Below are positions 1 through 14,826 of a stretch of 64,000 nucleotides of DNA, piece after piece (within the stretch, counting starts at the first letter, position 1; every line of letters starts with the position of its first letter). Under the pieces are notes generated by a model. It did not search any database, was not told the origin of the DNA, and worked only from the letters and a program-made list of their open reading frames with translations. Source of the DNA: Trogon surrucura. Taxonomy: Eukaryota > Chordata > Aves > Trogoniformes > Trogonidae. The stretch is taken from the NCBI GenBank assembly GCA_020746105.1, contig CM036620.1, positions 42,552,706-42,616,705 on the forward strand, read 5' to 3'. A program made the translations under genes and the position numbers.

Positions 1-3000
1 CTTCCCAGTGAAGCACAGGTTAAAACTACTGTCAATAATTTGTCCTTAGAAGACAAAGAATTAAGTAGAAGCCAGAAAAAAAGTGGAAAAAAACCCCCAA
101 CATTCATAAACCATACATTTGAAAAAATTCTGCAAAGATTAGAGGTCCTTCTTTTCTACTACTTCAAAACAGCTAGAAATAGCTCATTTTCATTGATACA
201 CTGAGTAAAAGTCAGATATGAGTCATGAGTTCATTATTTTCCTTGGGGAAGAAAAATTGGTCAACGTACTTTGTAACAGACTGATGGGAAAAATCTGGCA
301 CAAAACCTCCCTTAAAAACCTGTATTTTGTAGTGAAGTTAAAAATATACACACCAAGAGGTTTTGGTTATTTATTTTGTTTGTTGTGTTCTTATAATGAG
401 TCATATAGATTTCCTTGTCTGTTCTGATAAGTTTATCTCATGTGAGTAGCACATGAATGAGAAGAATGAGAAAATCTTCATTCAGAAAAGTTCACTAAAC
501 AAGCACATATTTTAAGTTGTGAAATTCTCAAAAATTCCAAGATCGGTCTTTAGGCATGAAAGTATTAAGAGAATCAAGAACAAAAAAAAGTGATAATACC
601 AGGTTTTGATGTCTGTTAACCCTTCAAAACTTCTAGATGGCCCATAAATAACAAGGATTTGAAACGTGAATAAAAATGTCCAGAGAACTTAAAAGAATTT
701 ACTAGTTATTCTCACAACTAGTTATTCTCTCATTTACTGTCCCTAACTAAATTTGCTGTTCTGCCTTTAAGGGGTTCATGATCTGAACCGATTGGGCAAA
801 AAGCCTAGATGAAGAAGAAAAAAGTGAAATTCAGTATTAGAGAAAAATAGAGATTAAATTCAGAATCAGTAACTTACAACTATATTTCCACTCTCCAAAT
901 ATTTAAAAAAAACCCTGTCTTGTCTTATGACATTATATAACCCACATATAGCCCATTACAAAATCATTGTAAATAAATTAATTTAGTTGAATTTCATCTT
1001 CTCAGGGAGCTGTAAATTACATATGATACAAGGGAAGTTAAACATTTTTGTTTAATCCAAATGCTATCACACAAAACACCCTGACCAGTCCTAAATTACT
1101 GGTTTTAAATAAAGCATTCAAACAAACTGAGTTCTTATGGACAGTCATTTCCTGATAGAGCATTGATAAATATCTTCAGAAAGCTTATAATTGTATGTGC
1201 TAAAGGTCAAAAGCTATTTCTAAAAAGAATAAAAGTGGCCTAACAACTTTCATGAGAATAATATTTCTACAGTTTTGGCTGTCACCAACAACTAAAGTGC
1301 TTAATGGAGAAATATATTTTGAGTTGATAAGGTGATTAATGCATGGTTCTCGAAAGCTTATGAGCATATACAGACTTCAAAGTCATGTGCAGTGTGTGTT
1401 TTGGAGTTATTTTCAAAGATTCGGATACTTTTTTCAAGCAGATTCTATTAGTCAAAGAAACTAAAAGTTATATGCAAGAACATAATTTTCTTTATTCAGA
1501 AAATGAACGGTTATCTCAGCACAAAATGTATAAAATATTTTTTCTGTATCTTACCAAAAAAAAATTATTACATACCTACAGGAAAATCTAAGAATGGCTG
1601 TAGCAAAAAATAGGTATCTCTAAGGAACAATTTACTATGCAACTTTTAAGGAGTGAAATGATTAATTCATAAGGCAAGTATAACAAAGCCATGTTAACAG
1701 GATTCTCTACTTCTGGGAAAATTATGTCCTCATATCATTTCTGAAATTTCTTTTGGCTTGGTACTTGTGCAAAGACAGAGTCTTCTCTGTCAGCATATTT
1801 CAGCTGTCTTGGAAGTTAGAAAAGAATGTAATCTTTTGGAACCTATTTGGCATTCATGAATGTGATAGTCTGAAATTTTATTTTGAAGACATCAAAAGGA
1901 TAGGCATTATTTTTTCCTCTTTATGAAGGACAGTACTAAACAAAACAGTAGTTTTATTGAAAAGTCAGTAACAATTTTTGCTCTTCCTTAGCTGAACATG
2001 GAAGAGTGTTAAGAGTTAGAGTTTTTTCGACGACTGCGCTTGGCATATTCAAGACTAGTTTATGAGCTTGTTTAGCTGAGAACTCCTTTGTCTTCAGCAG
2101 TGGTCTGATACTAAAACTTTAGCAAAATTCCAGCAAATTTTCTCTTTTCTCTTAGTATTATCTCTGTGTACTGGTTTGAGTCTGAGACATCTTGTTATAA
2201 AACTTCTACTGATACCTTCCACAAAACATCTGTGTGCTTCATGACTGCAAAGTCAGGTTATTGCATAGTTCAGTTAAGACGCACCATTAGCATGTGTATC
2301 TGGAATAGCCTGTATAAAATTTTAAGGAGAGTACAAATTCTTGTATAAGTTAGTAAAAAAGTTATCTGAAGAAAAGACCACCTCCATAGTTTTTAGGGGT
2401 GGAGGGGTGGAACATTACCCTACAAATAAAGGACTTAGAAATTTTATTCTTCATAAGATTCATTCACTTTATTGATTATTGACTTATTTGCCTTATTTCT
2501 GCATCAAATATCAAAGCCTTGAGCTGAAGCTGAAAGCACGACTGTGGGACTGACTCCCCAGCTAAGAATGAAGTTCTCAAGGACAAATGGGGTGCTTTAC
2601 AGAATATCTTGCTCTGACATCAAAAGATATCACATCATAAATAACATTTATTTATGATATTCCTGATAAATTTTGCAAATAAATGCCAGAGGGCTTATTG
2701 ATCTTAAGTAAAGGTTTCCCCTACTCTGGTTAACATACTATTTGCTTTTGGGCAATTAATTACACATGTCCTCCACTACAAAAGTAGAACAGTAAATTTC
2801 ACAGTAACCATGAGATATCAGCTGGGCAGATGTCGATTTTAAAGATAATGGCCTAGAGATATTTCAGGGCTTACAATTGAGCAATTAGCTCAAATTTCAA
2901 CTCGTATAGATTTCTAGTTGTAGCAACCTTTCCCCTGCCTCATAAAGCTGATTTTATTTTGGTCTTTACAGCATCATTTTATCAAACTGTATATTTTAAG

Positions 3001-3724
3001 ATTTATTTAATTTAATGCTTTTCCAAAGGATTTAACAGCTTACTGCTCAAAACAGTTCTATTGGTCATAATATGTCTTACACATCTGTAGGTGTCTTTTT
3101 GTTTCTTTCCCAGCCATAGTAGCTATAAAAGCAAAGACACTTTTTTCCTTCTCTTCATGCAATTAAAAGAAAAGTAGTGGCCTACCAATCTAGCACAGTG
3201 TATGGGTTATTTCCAGTGCTAGCTTACTAACAATAACACACAGTATTTGGTATAACTACCCTAATGAGAAACATACTACTTGAAATGGAGGAAAATATTT
3301 TTATATTAATAATTTTATATTTTCATGGATGCTTATAGACACACAGGCAGAGCAGTTAAATAGCTGATTCCACAGCACAGTTAAGCAAAACAGAAATGTC
3401 CCTTCCCAGAATTTAAAATCTTAAAGAATGTTCTATAGGGATATAATTATTTCTCAGTTAAGTAAGAATTAAGCTAATGCTTGAAAGGCCATTGCTCTTC
3501 TGTTATTCTTTACTTGTAAGTCATTGCTACAATAAAACAAACAAAAAAAAATTCCTCAAATTTTACCTACAATTACTGTAGAATGGAAATTGAGGTTCAA
3601 AAATGTTCCTCCATGTGGTTGATGCAAAGTATCTGAAAGCCTTGAAAGTACTCTCTGGTCCTCCTCAAAGCAGAAAGTTCTGGTGCTTTTCTTTGCTGGT
3701 GTCATAAATAAAGAGCTTCCAGAC
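1..3724. other. AT-rich non-coding stretch, nothing recognised
   Basis: I see no gene, RNA or transposon here. Open frames are short (under 70 codons) and have random-looking composition. The sequence is AT-rich with scattered A and T runs. Confidence 0.6.
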
Positions 3725-4300
3725 ACTACAAGACATGAGCAGCCAGATTCTCCAGGAGAATGCGGTGGGAAGCAGTGTCAAAGGCTTCACTAAAGTCCAG
3801 GTAGACAATATCCACAGACTTTCCCTTATCCTCTAAGCAGGTCATCTTGTCATAGAAAGAGATCAGGTTCATCAAGCAGGACCTGCCTTTCATAAACCCA
3901 CGCTGACAGGGCCTGAACATCTGGTTTTCCTGAATATGCTGTGTGATGGCAGTCAAGATGATCTGCTCTATAACCTTCCCTGGCACCAAGGTCAGACTGA
4001 TAGGCCTGTAGTGCTCCAGATCCCCACCTCTGACCCTTCTAGATGGGCATCACATTTGCCAACCTCCAGGTCATAGCCAGGACTGCTGGTAAATGATGGG
4101 AAAGTGGCTTGGTGAGCACTTCTGCCAGCTCCCTCAGTACCCTTGGGTGGATCTCGTTTGGCCTCACAGACTTGTGGTGCAGCAGGTCACTACTCAATTG
4201 CCTTTGGATTATGGAGGCTTCATTCTGTTCCCCATTCCTGTCTTCCAGAACAGGGGGCTGAGTACCCAGAGAAACCATCATTATTTTATTGTCCAAGGCA
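3725..4300 (-). mobile_element. Old CR1 LINE fragment, central reverse transcriptase region
   Basis: On the minus strand two reading frames match the CR1 pol protein in order. The first, near 4290-4040, contains LEDRNGEQNEA and [14 protein letters not shown], the segment just before the RT core. The second, 3989-3726, contains VPGKVIEQIIL, RSCLMNLISFYDKMT and VDIVYLDFSEAFDTASH, which is RT motif A with its YLD. The frames are offset, so this copy carries at least one frameshift. It lacks both the endonuclease at the 5' end and the 3' UTR with octamer tail, so it is an internal fragment of a decayed copy. Divergence from the intact copies at 38 and 58 kb is high, so I take it to be old. Confidence 0.9.
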
Positions 4301-7300
4301 TGCATATTCCAATAGAGGATATCAAAGGTCGTATAGCCTCTAATGTCTCCTGAAAGACCCAGAATCCGACAGCTGAAACTTCAGAAATAGCTTTGTTTGC
4401 AGAAAATACACATTAAATGCAAGGCGAGATCTGGAACCTACAATCATTTCGAGGGGAATTTTCAGAAGGTCACAGAGTGCAGAAAATTTCACTTTCACAG
4501 TTCTAGAAAATGGTCCAATGGAAGAGTTGTTTTATTAAGCTCTCTCTACAGCTGCAACCAAGAAAAAGGCTTGAATACAAAAGAGAATTCTTTTCCAGCT
4601 GTAGTCTCATTTTTACTGGGAAATCTGCTGGCAGAATAATGCAAAAATGTGTTGAAAAATGCTGAATGAGGAGAAAACATAAGCAGTTATTATTTTAATA
4701 GGAGAGTAAGAAACAGAATCCTGCAAGAGAAAGAAAGAGCATGGGTTGGATTTTTGTGAATTGGTAATACAGACAACTCAGGAATCTACGGATCTTTCTG
4801 GAAGGTTTAGCTCTCTGTCAAAACCCAAAGAGTACGCAAACAGTATGGATTTGTACAAGATGATTTGTACCTGAGGGTATTAAAAAAGTTTGTTAGCAGG
4901 AGGAACACATGCTAAGGCAAAGTTATCACGTATATTTTTTTTGAGGCTGAGGACTTCAGTTTTCTCTTTTTAAGGTATAATAAACCACAATACTACCTTT
5001 CGTATAGCAAATACACAGCAGAACTTAAGAGCTCCTGAACTATCAGTAAAAATTCTACATATTTCATCAACTGTAGGAACATTGCAATATTTTGGAATTT
5101 TTTAGTCTGAGCATTTTGAAACATTTTTTGCTCCAAAAGCCATCCAGTTAGCATCAGACTCCTTCATTTACTGTCCCTTTCATTTCTAACTAATGATACA
5201 GATCAGAGTTAACAACAGCCAACTTTGCATGAAACTTTTTACACCGGTAGAATATCTAGTGAACGCCAAAATGCCTCTTCCACTAATTGAAAATCATAGC
5301 GACGGGAAAGAATCCCATGTTGCACACTCATGACTCAATGACATTTTCTTCTAGACTCATGACTGAGAAACAGAGAATAAAGTCTAATGAAACCAGAATA
5401 TTTTGCTACTTGATGCCAGTTGCTTCAAGCTTCATTTGCAGCATCAACTCTTCATATACTTGGCATTATTGTACTTCCAAAACAAGTGGATTTTTTTTGT
5501 AACCAGAGCTTTAAAGAAGCTTTGGAGAATATCAGGTAATAATCCCAGATACCACCAATAGTACAATTTTCCCTGAATATGCTTGCTCCCTGCTTGTGCC
5601 TGTCTGACACGTGACAGATCATGCAACATATCTGTAAGAAAGCAGACAAAAAAAAATCCCTCACACTAAAATAAACCTTCCAAAGTGTTTATAAATATTT
5701 GCATTCACCAGGGACCGTCACAAATAGCAGCCATGAGGAAGAACAAGACTGTAATCAGCAAACTTGGGGATTATTTTGGGGTTTATCTTGTATTCAGGAG
5801 TTTGCCTAGTAACAGTAGTTGTTTTATTGTCTCATAAAACAGATGTGAATAGTCATAATACTTAAAGAAATCACTCATTATCTTATTCATTTAACAGCAT
5901 CTGCAAATGTAAAGTTATGATGGAAATTGAAAAAATACGGTGTTTTAAATATAACATTAATGAAAAGAAAGAAAAAATCTGTACTACACTTAATAATTAC
6001 TTTATGAAGAAAAAATTCCATGAAAAAATATTTAATTTCTTATATCAATAAAGGTAGAAGGTAATGTAAGTTAAGCATCAGTCTTTCAGTCAGTGAACAC
6101 CAACCTAAGCGTATTTTGGACAAATTCTAGATCATTGTTAAAATAAATACGTTTTTACTCCTTTTTCATACTGGTTTGTTCAAATACATCATCCTCCAAT
6201 GTCTAGTATATAAAAATTTAGAAGCAGTAGTTACTACCCTTTATATACAATTTTTTAATGGTTAAATTCATAGACAAGCTGCAACCAGCACAGTTTTATG
6301 CCTGAAATCATTTGACTGGGTTCATTTCAGCTGTCACTGGGGCTATGACCAGAATACTAATTCTCTTGAACACAATGTACTTGCACAAGTTCTTCCTGTT
6401 AGAGTATCTTTTCTTGAAATTTAGACTTCAATAGTGTGTGATAGAAGACTGGTTACAAAAGAAAGAAAAAAAATAAAGAAGCTTATGAATAGAGATTCCT
6501 AACAAGGTACCGACTGCCAAAAATACTGGCAAAGATCTTATATGTACACTTGATGTCACTGAGCTCCTCTGTATAATTCTTTGGACCTTATATATCTTTC
6601 TAATGCACCAAAGCATCTGTAAACTCACATTGTCAAAAGAAACTCACATTGTAAAAAGAAACAACATGTTATCAACAAGATTAGTGATGGGAATTAATTT
6701 CTGCCTAGTCCATTAATGAGGACAAAAATTTTCTTTCATATGCAGTTATTAGAAGTCTCATATCATCATGCACATTTAAAACACAATTACACTTTGAGGT
6801 CGAAACTTTAGGTTTCTTCCCTCCACTGACCCCCGACACCACCCAGTTCTAAGGAAGGGCAGAGGTGCAGAAAACAGAATGGGACTGTCTCAGTCTGCAG
6901 GAGGTACAACTGCAGATATTTTAGGAGTATCAGAACCTGTCATAGGCGAAAAAAAATCCTTCCATCTTAAACTGAGAACACTAACAGGTGGCAGATAATC
7001 TAGTGTATATATGTAGCAGGGGTCAGAAGCTGAAATTTTAAACTGTCAAGCAGAAGTTTGCTATTTGCCAGCCACAACAAATACAGCCTGACTGTAAATT
7101 TTTTTATAAGAGCTGGTGTAAAAGTGGCATGTCCCAAATCTCCCAACTCTCAGAGGCATAAGACAGAACCACAAATTACAATGCTGATCACATATTGTGC
7201 TTCTCCACAGTGGTTGTTTAGACTGGGAAATCCAGGCCCTTAGCGTTGTTGAAAGAAAACAAGAACAAAAAGAAGGGAGTTTTGAGAGAGCATGGTGAAG

Positions 7301-8493
7301 ATCCTGGCTGAAGGAAAGACCCTGGAATGGGAAAAGATCCAGGAGATCAACCACCTGGATGGAGATGAATAGCAGGGTTACCCAGGGTCCTTGGCTAACA
7401 ATGCCCAAGATGGGCAAGCACAAGCAGCACAGGAACCCAGACAACTTTTTGCCCAACCATCCTAGACCAGCAGTAGTCTCTGTGCAGGGAAAATATGATC
7501 TGCTGAACGTTGTGTTGGGGAGACAGAGATGAATGGGACAATGTGAGTGAGAGTCTGAGGCAATCAAGTACAGGAAAAGCTCTAGGCTAGTTGGTACTTA
7601 AATCCCGGTGTACAAATCAACTATGGGCTGTTTACAGTGTCTCACTTGTGAGAGCACCTAAAAACTTAGGCATCATATATATTTAATAACTATGGTATTA
7701 GTAGTATATAATTTTCAAGTAAGATTAATGTGTTTTTATAAATGCTAGTAATTTCAACCACACAAAGTATGTGCAGATGTGAATTTTTAAATGATGGGGG
7801 AAAAGCCCTAAGGTTTTCTGCCTTACAAACCAGAGGACTCTACTAAAGTAAACACAGAGCTGTATTTTAGCCCCATACTGCAGTAATCATTTTCTCCTTT
7901 ATGTACACATTTCAACATGATAAAAAGACAGCAACGACAGAACTTTGGGAAAAAAACAAATCTGAGTCTTATCAGGATTCTGCTCAAGTACAACCACTGT
8001 TGCTCTGCCCTTCTGATCCTGCTTTGCAGCTTTTCACAGCTGCAGGAGCTTTGAAGAGCATAGGAATCTGCAGTGTACTGCCAGAATATATTGAGAGCCT
8101 TCTGGAAAGAACCGGCAGAGGCTTCCTGATATCATGGTTAGGAAAGACATTTTTATTTCCAGTGATTCTCACTGCTGGGAGGATAGGACTGTCCACTTTC
8201 TGCTAATAATCAATAGTTATTATTTCAAGGCTGTTATAGGTATTCAGAAAATCCCTGCCTAAATGACTTCTGGCTCAGTATGATCTTCAGACAGTGACGC
8301 CTACAGCTCAATTAGATGTCCATTTCCTCTTGTTACTGCATCCCTGCAGGCACTCCAAAATCTCTCCAAAACCAAAGTAACAGAGAAACTCATATTAATT
8401 TATTTCCTTTGGGGGAATATTTTTTACTAGACGAGCCTGAGGACAAAACTTATGCCAGCTAAAAGACGTGGTAGACATCAGTCTGTTCAGTTC
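4301..8493. other. Non-coding stretch, nothing recognised
   Basis: No gene is recognised. An imperfect tandem repeat of about 20 bp lies near 6623-6662. A minus-strand open frame of 168 codons (7567-7061) sits in a slightly GC-richer patch. It has a Cys/Leu/Ser-rich composition, matches no family I know and shows no splice or promoter context, so I treat it as chance. Confidence 0.55.
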
Positions 8494-8624
8494 CCAGAAT
8501 CACAGAATCAATGAGGCTGGAATAGACCTTTGAGATCATCAAGTCCAGCCCATGGCCCAACACCACCACATCAGCTAGACTATGGCACTAAGTGCCACAT
8601 CCAGCCTTTCCTTAAGCACCTATT
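8494..8624 (-). mobile_element. Short CR1 3' end (minus strand)
   Basis: The reverse complement ends in the CR1 3' UTR and tail. On the plus strand it reads AGAATCACAGAATCAATGAGG, then the standard GACCTTTGAGATCATCAAGTCCA motif and further diverged 3' UTR text. The element is severely 5'-truncated and only about 130 bp long. Confidence 0.85.
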
Positions 8625-8641
8625 ATTTATTTTTTTAAATT

Positions 8642-8682
8642 AAAAAACATATTAAAAAACTCCACACTTTAATATGTTTTTT
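8642..8682. repeat. Perfect 15-bp inverted repeat (AT-rich hairpin)
   Basis: The arms AAAAAACATATTAAA (8642-8656) and TTTAATATGTTTTTT (8668-8682) are perfectly complementary around an 11-nt spacer. It lies 18 bp beyond the CR1 fragment. It could be chance in AT-rich DNA or the remnant of a small element. Confidence 0.7.
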
Positions 8683-11600
8683 TTCCAAGACCTAATATAT
8701 AAATGCCATGGTAATAATGTACTCTCCTTTTGTAAGCTCGAATGAAATATACTGAAGTCGAGTTTTGCATATTATATAAATACTGATCTAAAGCAACTGT
8801 ACAGAAAAAAAAAAAGCAGGATATGCCTTTACAGGAACTTCCTTACTGAAAGATCTAGCATGTTTTAAGTGGTTGTGAGCCTGGCTGGCAATATCATAAA
8901 TTATATCTCACATTTTGGTCTTGCTTGCCTCTTAAGAAATCTTCTTGGGAAACTCCTTGCAACATACAGATGTCCATGGGAAGAAAGACCTTCCATTTTG
9001 TACTATGATACCGAGTTGCACCCTTTATTCTGATCAGTCACCAGCACCCTACTCAGCTCAAGCAGCAGCAAATTTAATAGGGAGACGCGACCACAGATTA
9101 CAAGTGTCTGACATGATGGGATTTGCTTAGAGCCGTGTGGAAAACGCTATCTTCCCATCTGTAGATGTTTGCGTAAATGACCCTCTAAAGTGTTGCTTGG
9201 AAAAACTTAACAAATACCACATGCAAAAGCACAGACGTATTGCTCAAACAGATCAACGACATAAGATTTAAATAAAGTCCCAAGGTTGCATTATTGACAA
9301 CTTTATTTCAGTCCTAAAAAGGCTTTCACTTTCAATACCCATCAGAGAATATATCCAGGCTATATTTGATTTGTAGTATAATTTGAGTGACACTCACACT
9401 GCAATTGAAAGAACTTTCCCATAGATATTACAGATTAGATTAATGATCTTTTATATTTAGATTTAGATGGGGCAAATACCCCATTTAAGATCATGAAAGA
9501 TTTTAAAATATTATTTAAACATACATATAGGGTTTGGTAAAAATCCTGGACCAACATTAACTTTTCTTCTGTTTGCCTGCATGCACAAAACCCAAAGCCT
9601 TTGGTAAACTCTTGCATGCCATGAACCTCTACCAAAAAAAAAATGGTTTATTTTTCAGAGGCAAAATTTTAATTTCTGTGACTCTCATTGAGGTTGAGTC
9701 CAATCAATAACGTGATAAGGGGAATCATATCTGCCAGACGTTTTCAAGAAACCAGTGTGCTCTGTGTGTACTCCTAGGGGCAGCACTTGGTTTCCATCTC
9801 ACTCTGAGTAAGCTCAGGCTGCCTGCAAATCTGCTGGTTGATATCCCAAACCTTTTGGGAAGGATCCAGGGCACCCCTTTGTCTACGCTGTGAAGCTGGT
9901 AACATAGATTTTCTAGATGTATCCGTACGGTGGAAAATACACACAATTTGGTAAAACCAGACCTTTTAGGAGAGAAATTTCAATCAAGCTACCAGAGAGC
10001 CAATTCTTCATGTATTTTCAATGACAGATATTACAGAAGGGCAACTATTTTGTCCTTGAGGCTTCCCTGATGGCCTCCCTGCATGAGAGGTGTATGCCAG
10101 CTAAGGGAAAGCATTGATGCATCCAGAAGAAATCACACCGTGCTGCGACTACATGTTCTTGACAGATGACAGCCATGTAATTAAGAGAGCCAACAGTGAT
10201 GCATCATGTGGTTGGAATAAATTGGGAATTCGTTCTGCCTGCCATAAAGCTTATATAAATGTAAGTTACAAGATATCATTTTTCTAGAAGGCCACCTGAA
10301 ACCATTAGCAGTCTGCAGTAGCATTTCAACATATTGGAATATTAAGCTGTTGGGTATACACATGACAAAATCCACCTAGAGTTTCCTGTATCATCTGTAT
10401 ACAGCTATACTTAAACCTGGGTTTGTTCCTATCAAGTTACTTCATGTTCAGTCATTGGAATCAGATGAAAATTCAACTCATCTTTAAGGCCTGCAGTATT
10501 TAACATGCAAAACATTAGCAGCCAGGAATATGTAGGCATCTTTGATTTCCCCATTCAGTGATTAATCCCTCTCAGAAATAAATTGTTTTCTATAAACTAC
10601 CAAGTGAATTTACAACACAAGAAAAAAAAAAGACAATATTCATACTCTTGAGACGTCTTTTAAAAATAAACAAAAAAATAAATCCATTGCTAAGCATCAG
10701 TTATAAATATTTTTTTAGGCCAAATTCCTCTGAATAATGAGCAATCTAGAAAGTAACAGCAGGGGGCTGTGACACTTTTATATCTATCACCTAAAATTCC
10801 TCTGCTCACAATTTTAGTCAGTACAGTTAGTAGTCTATCATAAACACAAAATTACTACCTCTTTACATAACTGGGGGGGCAATAATTAGTTTTGCGAATG
10901 TGATGTAATAATATTTTTTATTTCTTTTTTTAACTGAGCAGCGCTACCTACAGATGCATACACTTACAAAGACCCATGTTAAAAATACTTCTAGAACCTA
11001 AAATACCAAAGAGGAAGCCGCCAAAACTACAGGTCTATTTTACATTACTAGTCAACCAAGACGACAAGGTTGTTCTGTGCCACTGGAAAATCTAGTCCAT
11101 TAAGGGAAGGGAAATTATAATAAATACATGAGGTAGTGGTGTAACAACTGTCAGCAGGATGTCTTACTGAGTGCTAATTATCTTTCCAGATTAATATTAA
11201 TATCTTTAACCTACTGCATGTCATCTTGTATTTTCTGCCCCACATTTAAAAACTATTTTATTAATATTAAAATATAAAATTTATGTGTTCATGCCATCCA
11301 TCTGTGAAAAGTCAAGATCTTATCTACCACATAATGCAATGTACAGCCATGAGCCCAGGCACCAGGAATTTCTTCTGTTCAGCCAGTCCACAGATCAAGA
11401 ACTTTGGGCATCCAGCCAGCTATGCACAGCATTCACACATGACTTGTATGCCCACAGCGATCTAAGGACTGCTGGTGCTTCTTGGGGACATACCAAAACA
11501 GGGAGGGTCTACAGCACAGAGAAATTAGTGTGAGGGACTTTGGAAATTCCCTACTGCAACAATGCTATTGGCAGTGAGGTTTTTACTAAAGGTGGGTGGT

Positions 11601-14600
11601 CTGTATCAAACGAAGAATTTGGGGAAAGCCATTCAAACTTTCTGTCATGCCAAATGACAACTGTCTCTCTCAGGAAAAAATATTAAATCAGTCAAGATTC
11701 CCAAGAAGACTTGAAAGAGTGGACTGAGAATAAAATCTGAACAAAAAATAAAAAGGCATGATAAAATGCTGAAATGACTGCTAACATTTGACCAAGAAGG
11801 AAACAAAGATGAAGAAAGAAGAGTAGGAGTCTGGTCATACTACCATTTTTACTACATATGATTTTTGCTATGATTCTCTACCTAAGCACCTTATAATAAT
11901 TTGAAAAAATGTTGTCGGATTCAAGTGCTAAAAATAAATGTTTCTACTTGCATTTTTCATTAATTTGGTTCAAGCTAAATATAATTTCAGAAAATAATTA
12001 ATAGCACAGAATTCCTCATAAAAGAGCATGGAGAATTTACAATTTTCAAGGCCTTGGGAAACCTTAGCAATATCCTCCACTGTATCAGGCAGGTAACAAA
12101 GTGGGTCCTCACTGGAGCTACACTGGTCAGGTAAAAGATGACACATCATGGCTCAGGAGAAGCAAAAGCAACTTGAGTAAAGTTTGAGACATGCTGGCAT
12201 TCAGTAAAATATTGAGATAGCTTCTTCACACTCCAAGTGTCATAGAGACAAAATGCAGGTAATGGAACAGTAAGGGGTCCACAAATCACTGTGGTGACTA
12301 GAACCATGCAAGGTAACTGTGAAAGGTTCTTCAGCAATGAACTGGAGAATCTATGCTTTGTCTTTAGGAAGTCTGCATGCCATAGTCAGAATCAAAGAAA
12401 GCATATTATAAATTAATTATAAAACTAAACCCATTAAATAGACTTCATGCAAGTTGTGTTTCTGAAACACTTTCCCCTTTTCTGTTCTACTGGTTTCCAG
12501 TGGCTTGGAATTGGAAGGCAAATACTAGCACAACAAAGGAGAAATCATTACAGTTTCTCACACTCATCCCTTAAAAAAAAAAAATTCACTATGTAAAGCT
12601 GAAGTAAGCTATCACACATAACTGTTAATAGAAGCTAATCCTGACCTCACACATGGCAACAAACTTTTAGAGTCACTTGCCCAAAAAAATCTCAGAAAAC
12701 GAGCCCTGGAAAAGGAAACACCATCTCTTCCACAGTAAAAGCAAGCAAACCTTCTTCCCCACATGTAAAAGCTCTTTTTTTCCTTTCTTTCTTTCTTTTT
12801 AAACTTTTATGAGCTATCATCTCTGTGGGGGTTAATGGAGAAAAGAGAGAAAAGGGAAAATGAAAAATAAATAATAAAAAAATATCAAGTCACACTACTG
12901 TTTCAATCTGTAAAAAGAAGAAGATAATTAAAAAAGTCAAGTGAGTAAAAGCTTAGAATTTGGCACTCAGCCTTTTCCTTGAAAAACAAAACTAAACACC
13001 ATTTATTTTACCTATCTTTATTAATATTGGTTCTACTTTCTCTATTCCTTCATACTTTTGCGAAAGCTTTGCATATGTCACCTTACTTTTTTACTAAAAT
13101 GAATTAATTTTCCTTTTATGCTCTCATTTTTTTTGCTTTCCAGTTTAACCAACATTGACATTACATTTATTGTTACTTGGTTGCTTCCCTTTTCTTTTGG
13201 AAGCTATTTTTTTCTCAGCCTTACATCTTCAACTGTATCATAAAAGCACTTGGCTTTTTTCCTGTTTCTTTCATTCTGTTCACTTGGAGATGTGATCAGT
13301 CATGCCTTAACCAGTGTGCTTTTTAAGACTGCTCAACTGTGTTCCATTTTGGCGGAGTTTTCTTTCTCATTTTTCACTTTACTAACTAAATTTCTCAATG
13401 CCTTTCAAATTTGCTTTCCCAGATTCTAAAATCCTTGGCTACGTGCTGTTAGAGCTATTGTTTCTAGACTGACTCCAAGAAGGCTGTTAAAATGGGTATT
13501 AGATGTCCTAATTTTATACAGTTTCAGGTAACTTATTATAGTATATTTTTACTGATAATTTCAAGTAACCTTCATGTTATTTATAATCTTTTGTAATCTA
13601 ACTTTCCTATGGCATTTAAACCCCATGAAGTATTGTGCCTTAGGAAAAACAAACGCTCATGCATACTACAGGTACTCAATCATACTACATGTGTTGAAAA
13701 CACAATATAAACTAATAATTCAATGCAAGTGCATTTTGACAAAAAATTACATAATTGTGTAAGTAAGCAAATAAAGGAAAACATAACAGATACACTTTTT
13801 TTTTTTAAATAAACCAAGAAGGAATTCTATTTCTATTTCACAAACTAATTTTTTTCAGAATTTTTCTGTTATTATTCAGATAGCACTATTATTATGCTTG
13901 GCACTTTACAGATGTCTTTAAAAATGAGGTCACTGCCTTGAAGAGCTTATAATTAAAACCCCTGTGAATTATATACTAAGCGAGGATAGTGCATCTATCT
14001 GCCTGTGAGCTATACAGACAACATTATTCAATGTTATATATTACATATTTATATTACTTTGGGTTCCAGTTTTTACGTTATCTGACACAAAAATAAAAAC
14101 AAGTCAATGGTGAAAGATTTAAGAAACCGTTCTAGCCAGATTACTGTTTTCTCCTTCGCTTTTTCATAGATGTAAGCAAAATGAATGGGTTACCAAGACA
14201 ACCATTTCATAAAATCAAATTGTCAAAACCTGTTAGGAAACAAGTAGTCTATAAAATAAGCCTTTGGCTAAATGAAGTCAGCTGATATGATGTAACTCTA
14301 AAATTACCCCGTAATTTCAATTAAAACAAGTTGCACCCATATGGTCTTTGAACGTTGACTATTATCACGGTCCCAAATTGTCATTCTCCAAATTATTAGC
14401 ATTGAAAATACATAGTCCAAAGTCTAGGGAACTTGTAAGATTGCAGTAGTTCCATTATCCCTTTCCCCTTCCTTGTTTTTCAATGCTCATTTTCATTGTG
14501 CTGACCACTGTAAATAAAGGTATACTTTTTGCAGAACTAGCAGAAAAAAGGTTAACATTTTCCCAGCCAGAAAGCTAAAGGAAGAGATTGTTTAGTATTC

Positions 14601-14666
14601 ATAATACCACTTCTTCTCCTTCCCTGCCCCATCTAGGCAACTAGGGAGTTGGATCTTGTGTATATA
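8683..14666. other. AT-rich non-coding stretch, nothing recognised
   Basis: No gene, RNA or transposon is recognised. It includes a short TTTC-type simple repeat near 12780-12800 and several A/T runs. Confidence 0.6.
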
Positions 14667-14826
14667 GAGGTTGTGGAATCTCCTTCTCTGGAGACATTCA
14701 AAACCCGCCTGGACGTGTTCCTGTGCGCTCTACTGTAGGTGATCCTGCTCTGGCAGGGGGGTTGGACTAGATGATCTTTGAGGTCCCTTCAAACCTCTAA
14801 CATTCTGTGATTCTGTGATTCTGTGA
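14667..14826 (+). mobile_element. Short young CR1 3' end
   Basis: This holds the last codons of CR1 pol ([15 protein letters not shown]-like, with stop TAG near 14738), then the 3' UTR and almost three ATTCTGTG octamers. It is nearly identical to the 3' ends at 40.06-40.22 kb and 42.23-42.38 kb, so it belongs to the same subfamily. The element is 5'-truncated to about 160 bp. Confidence 0.93.

Noticed and set aside
7061-7567. Minus-strand open frame of 168 codons
   Set aside because: No recognisable domain, Cys/Leu/Ser-rich composition, no promoter or splice context. A frame of this length is plausible by chance in 64 kb.
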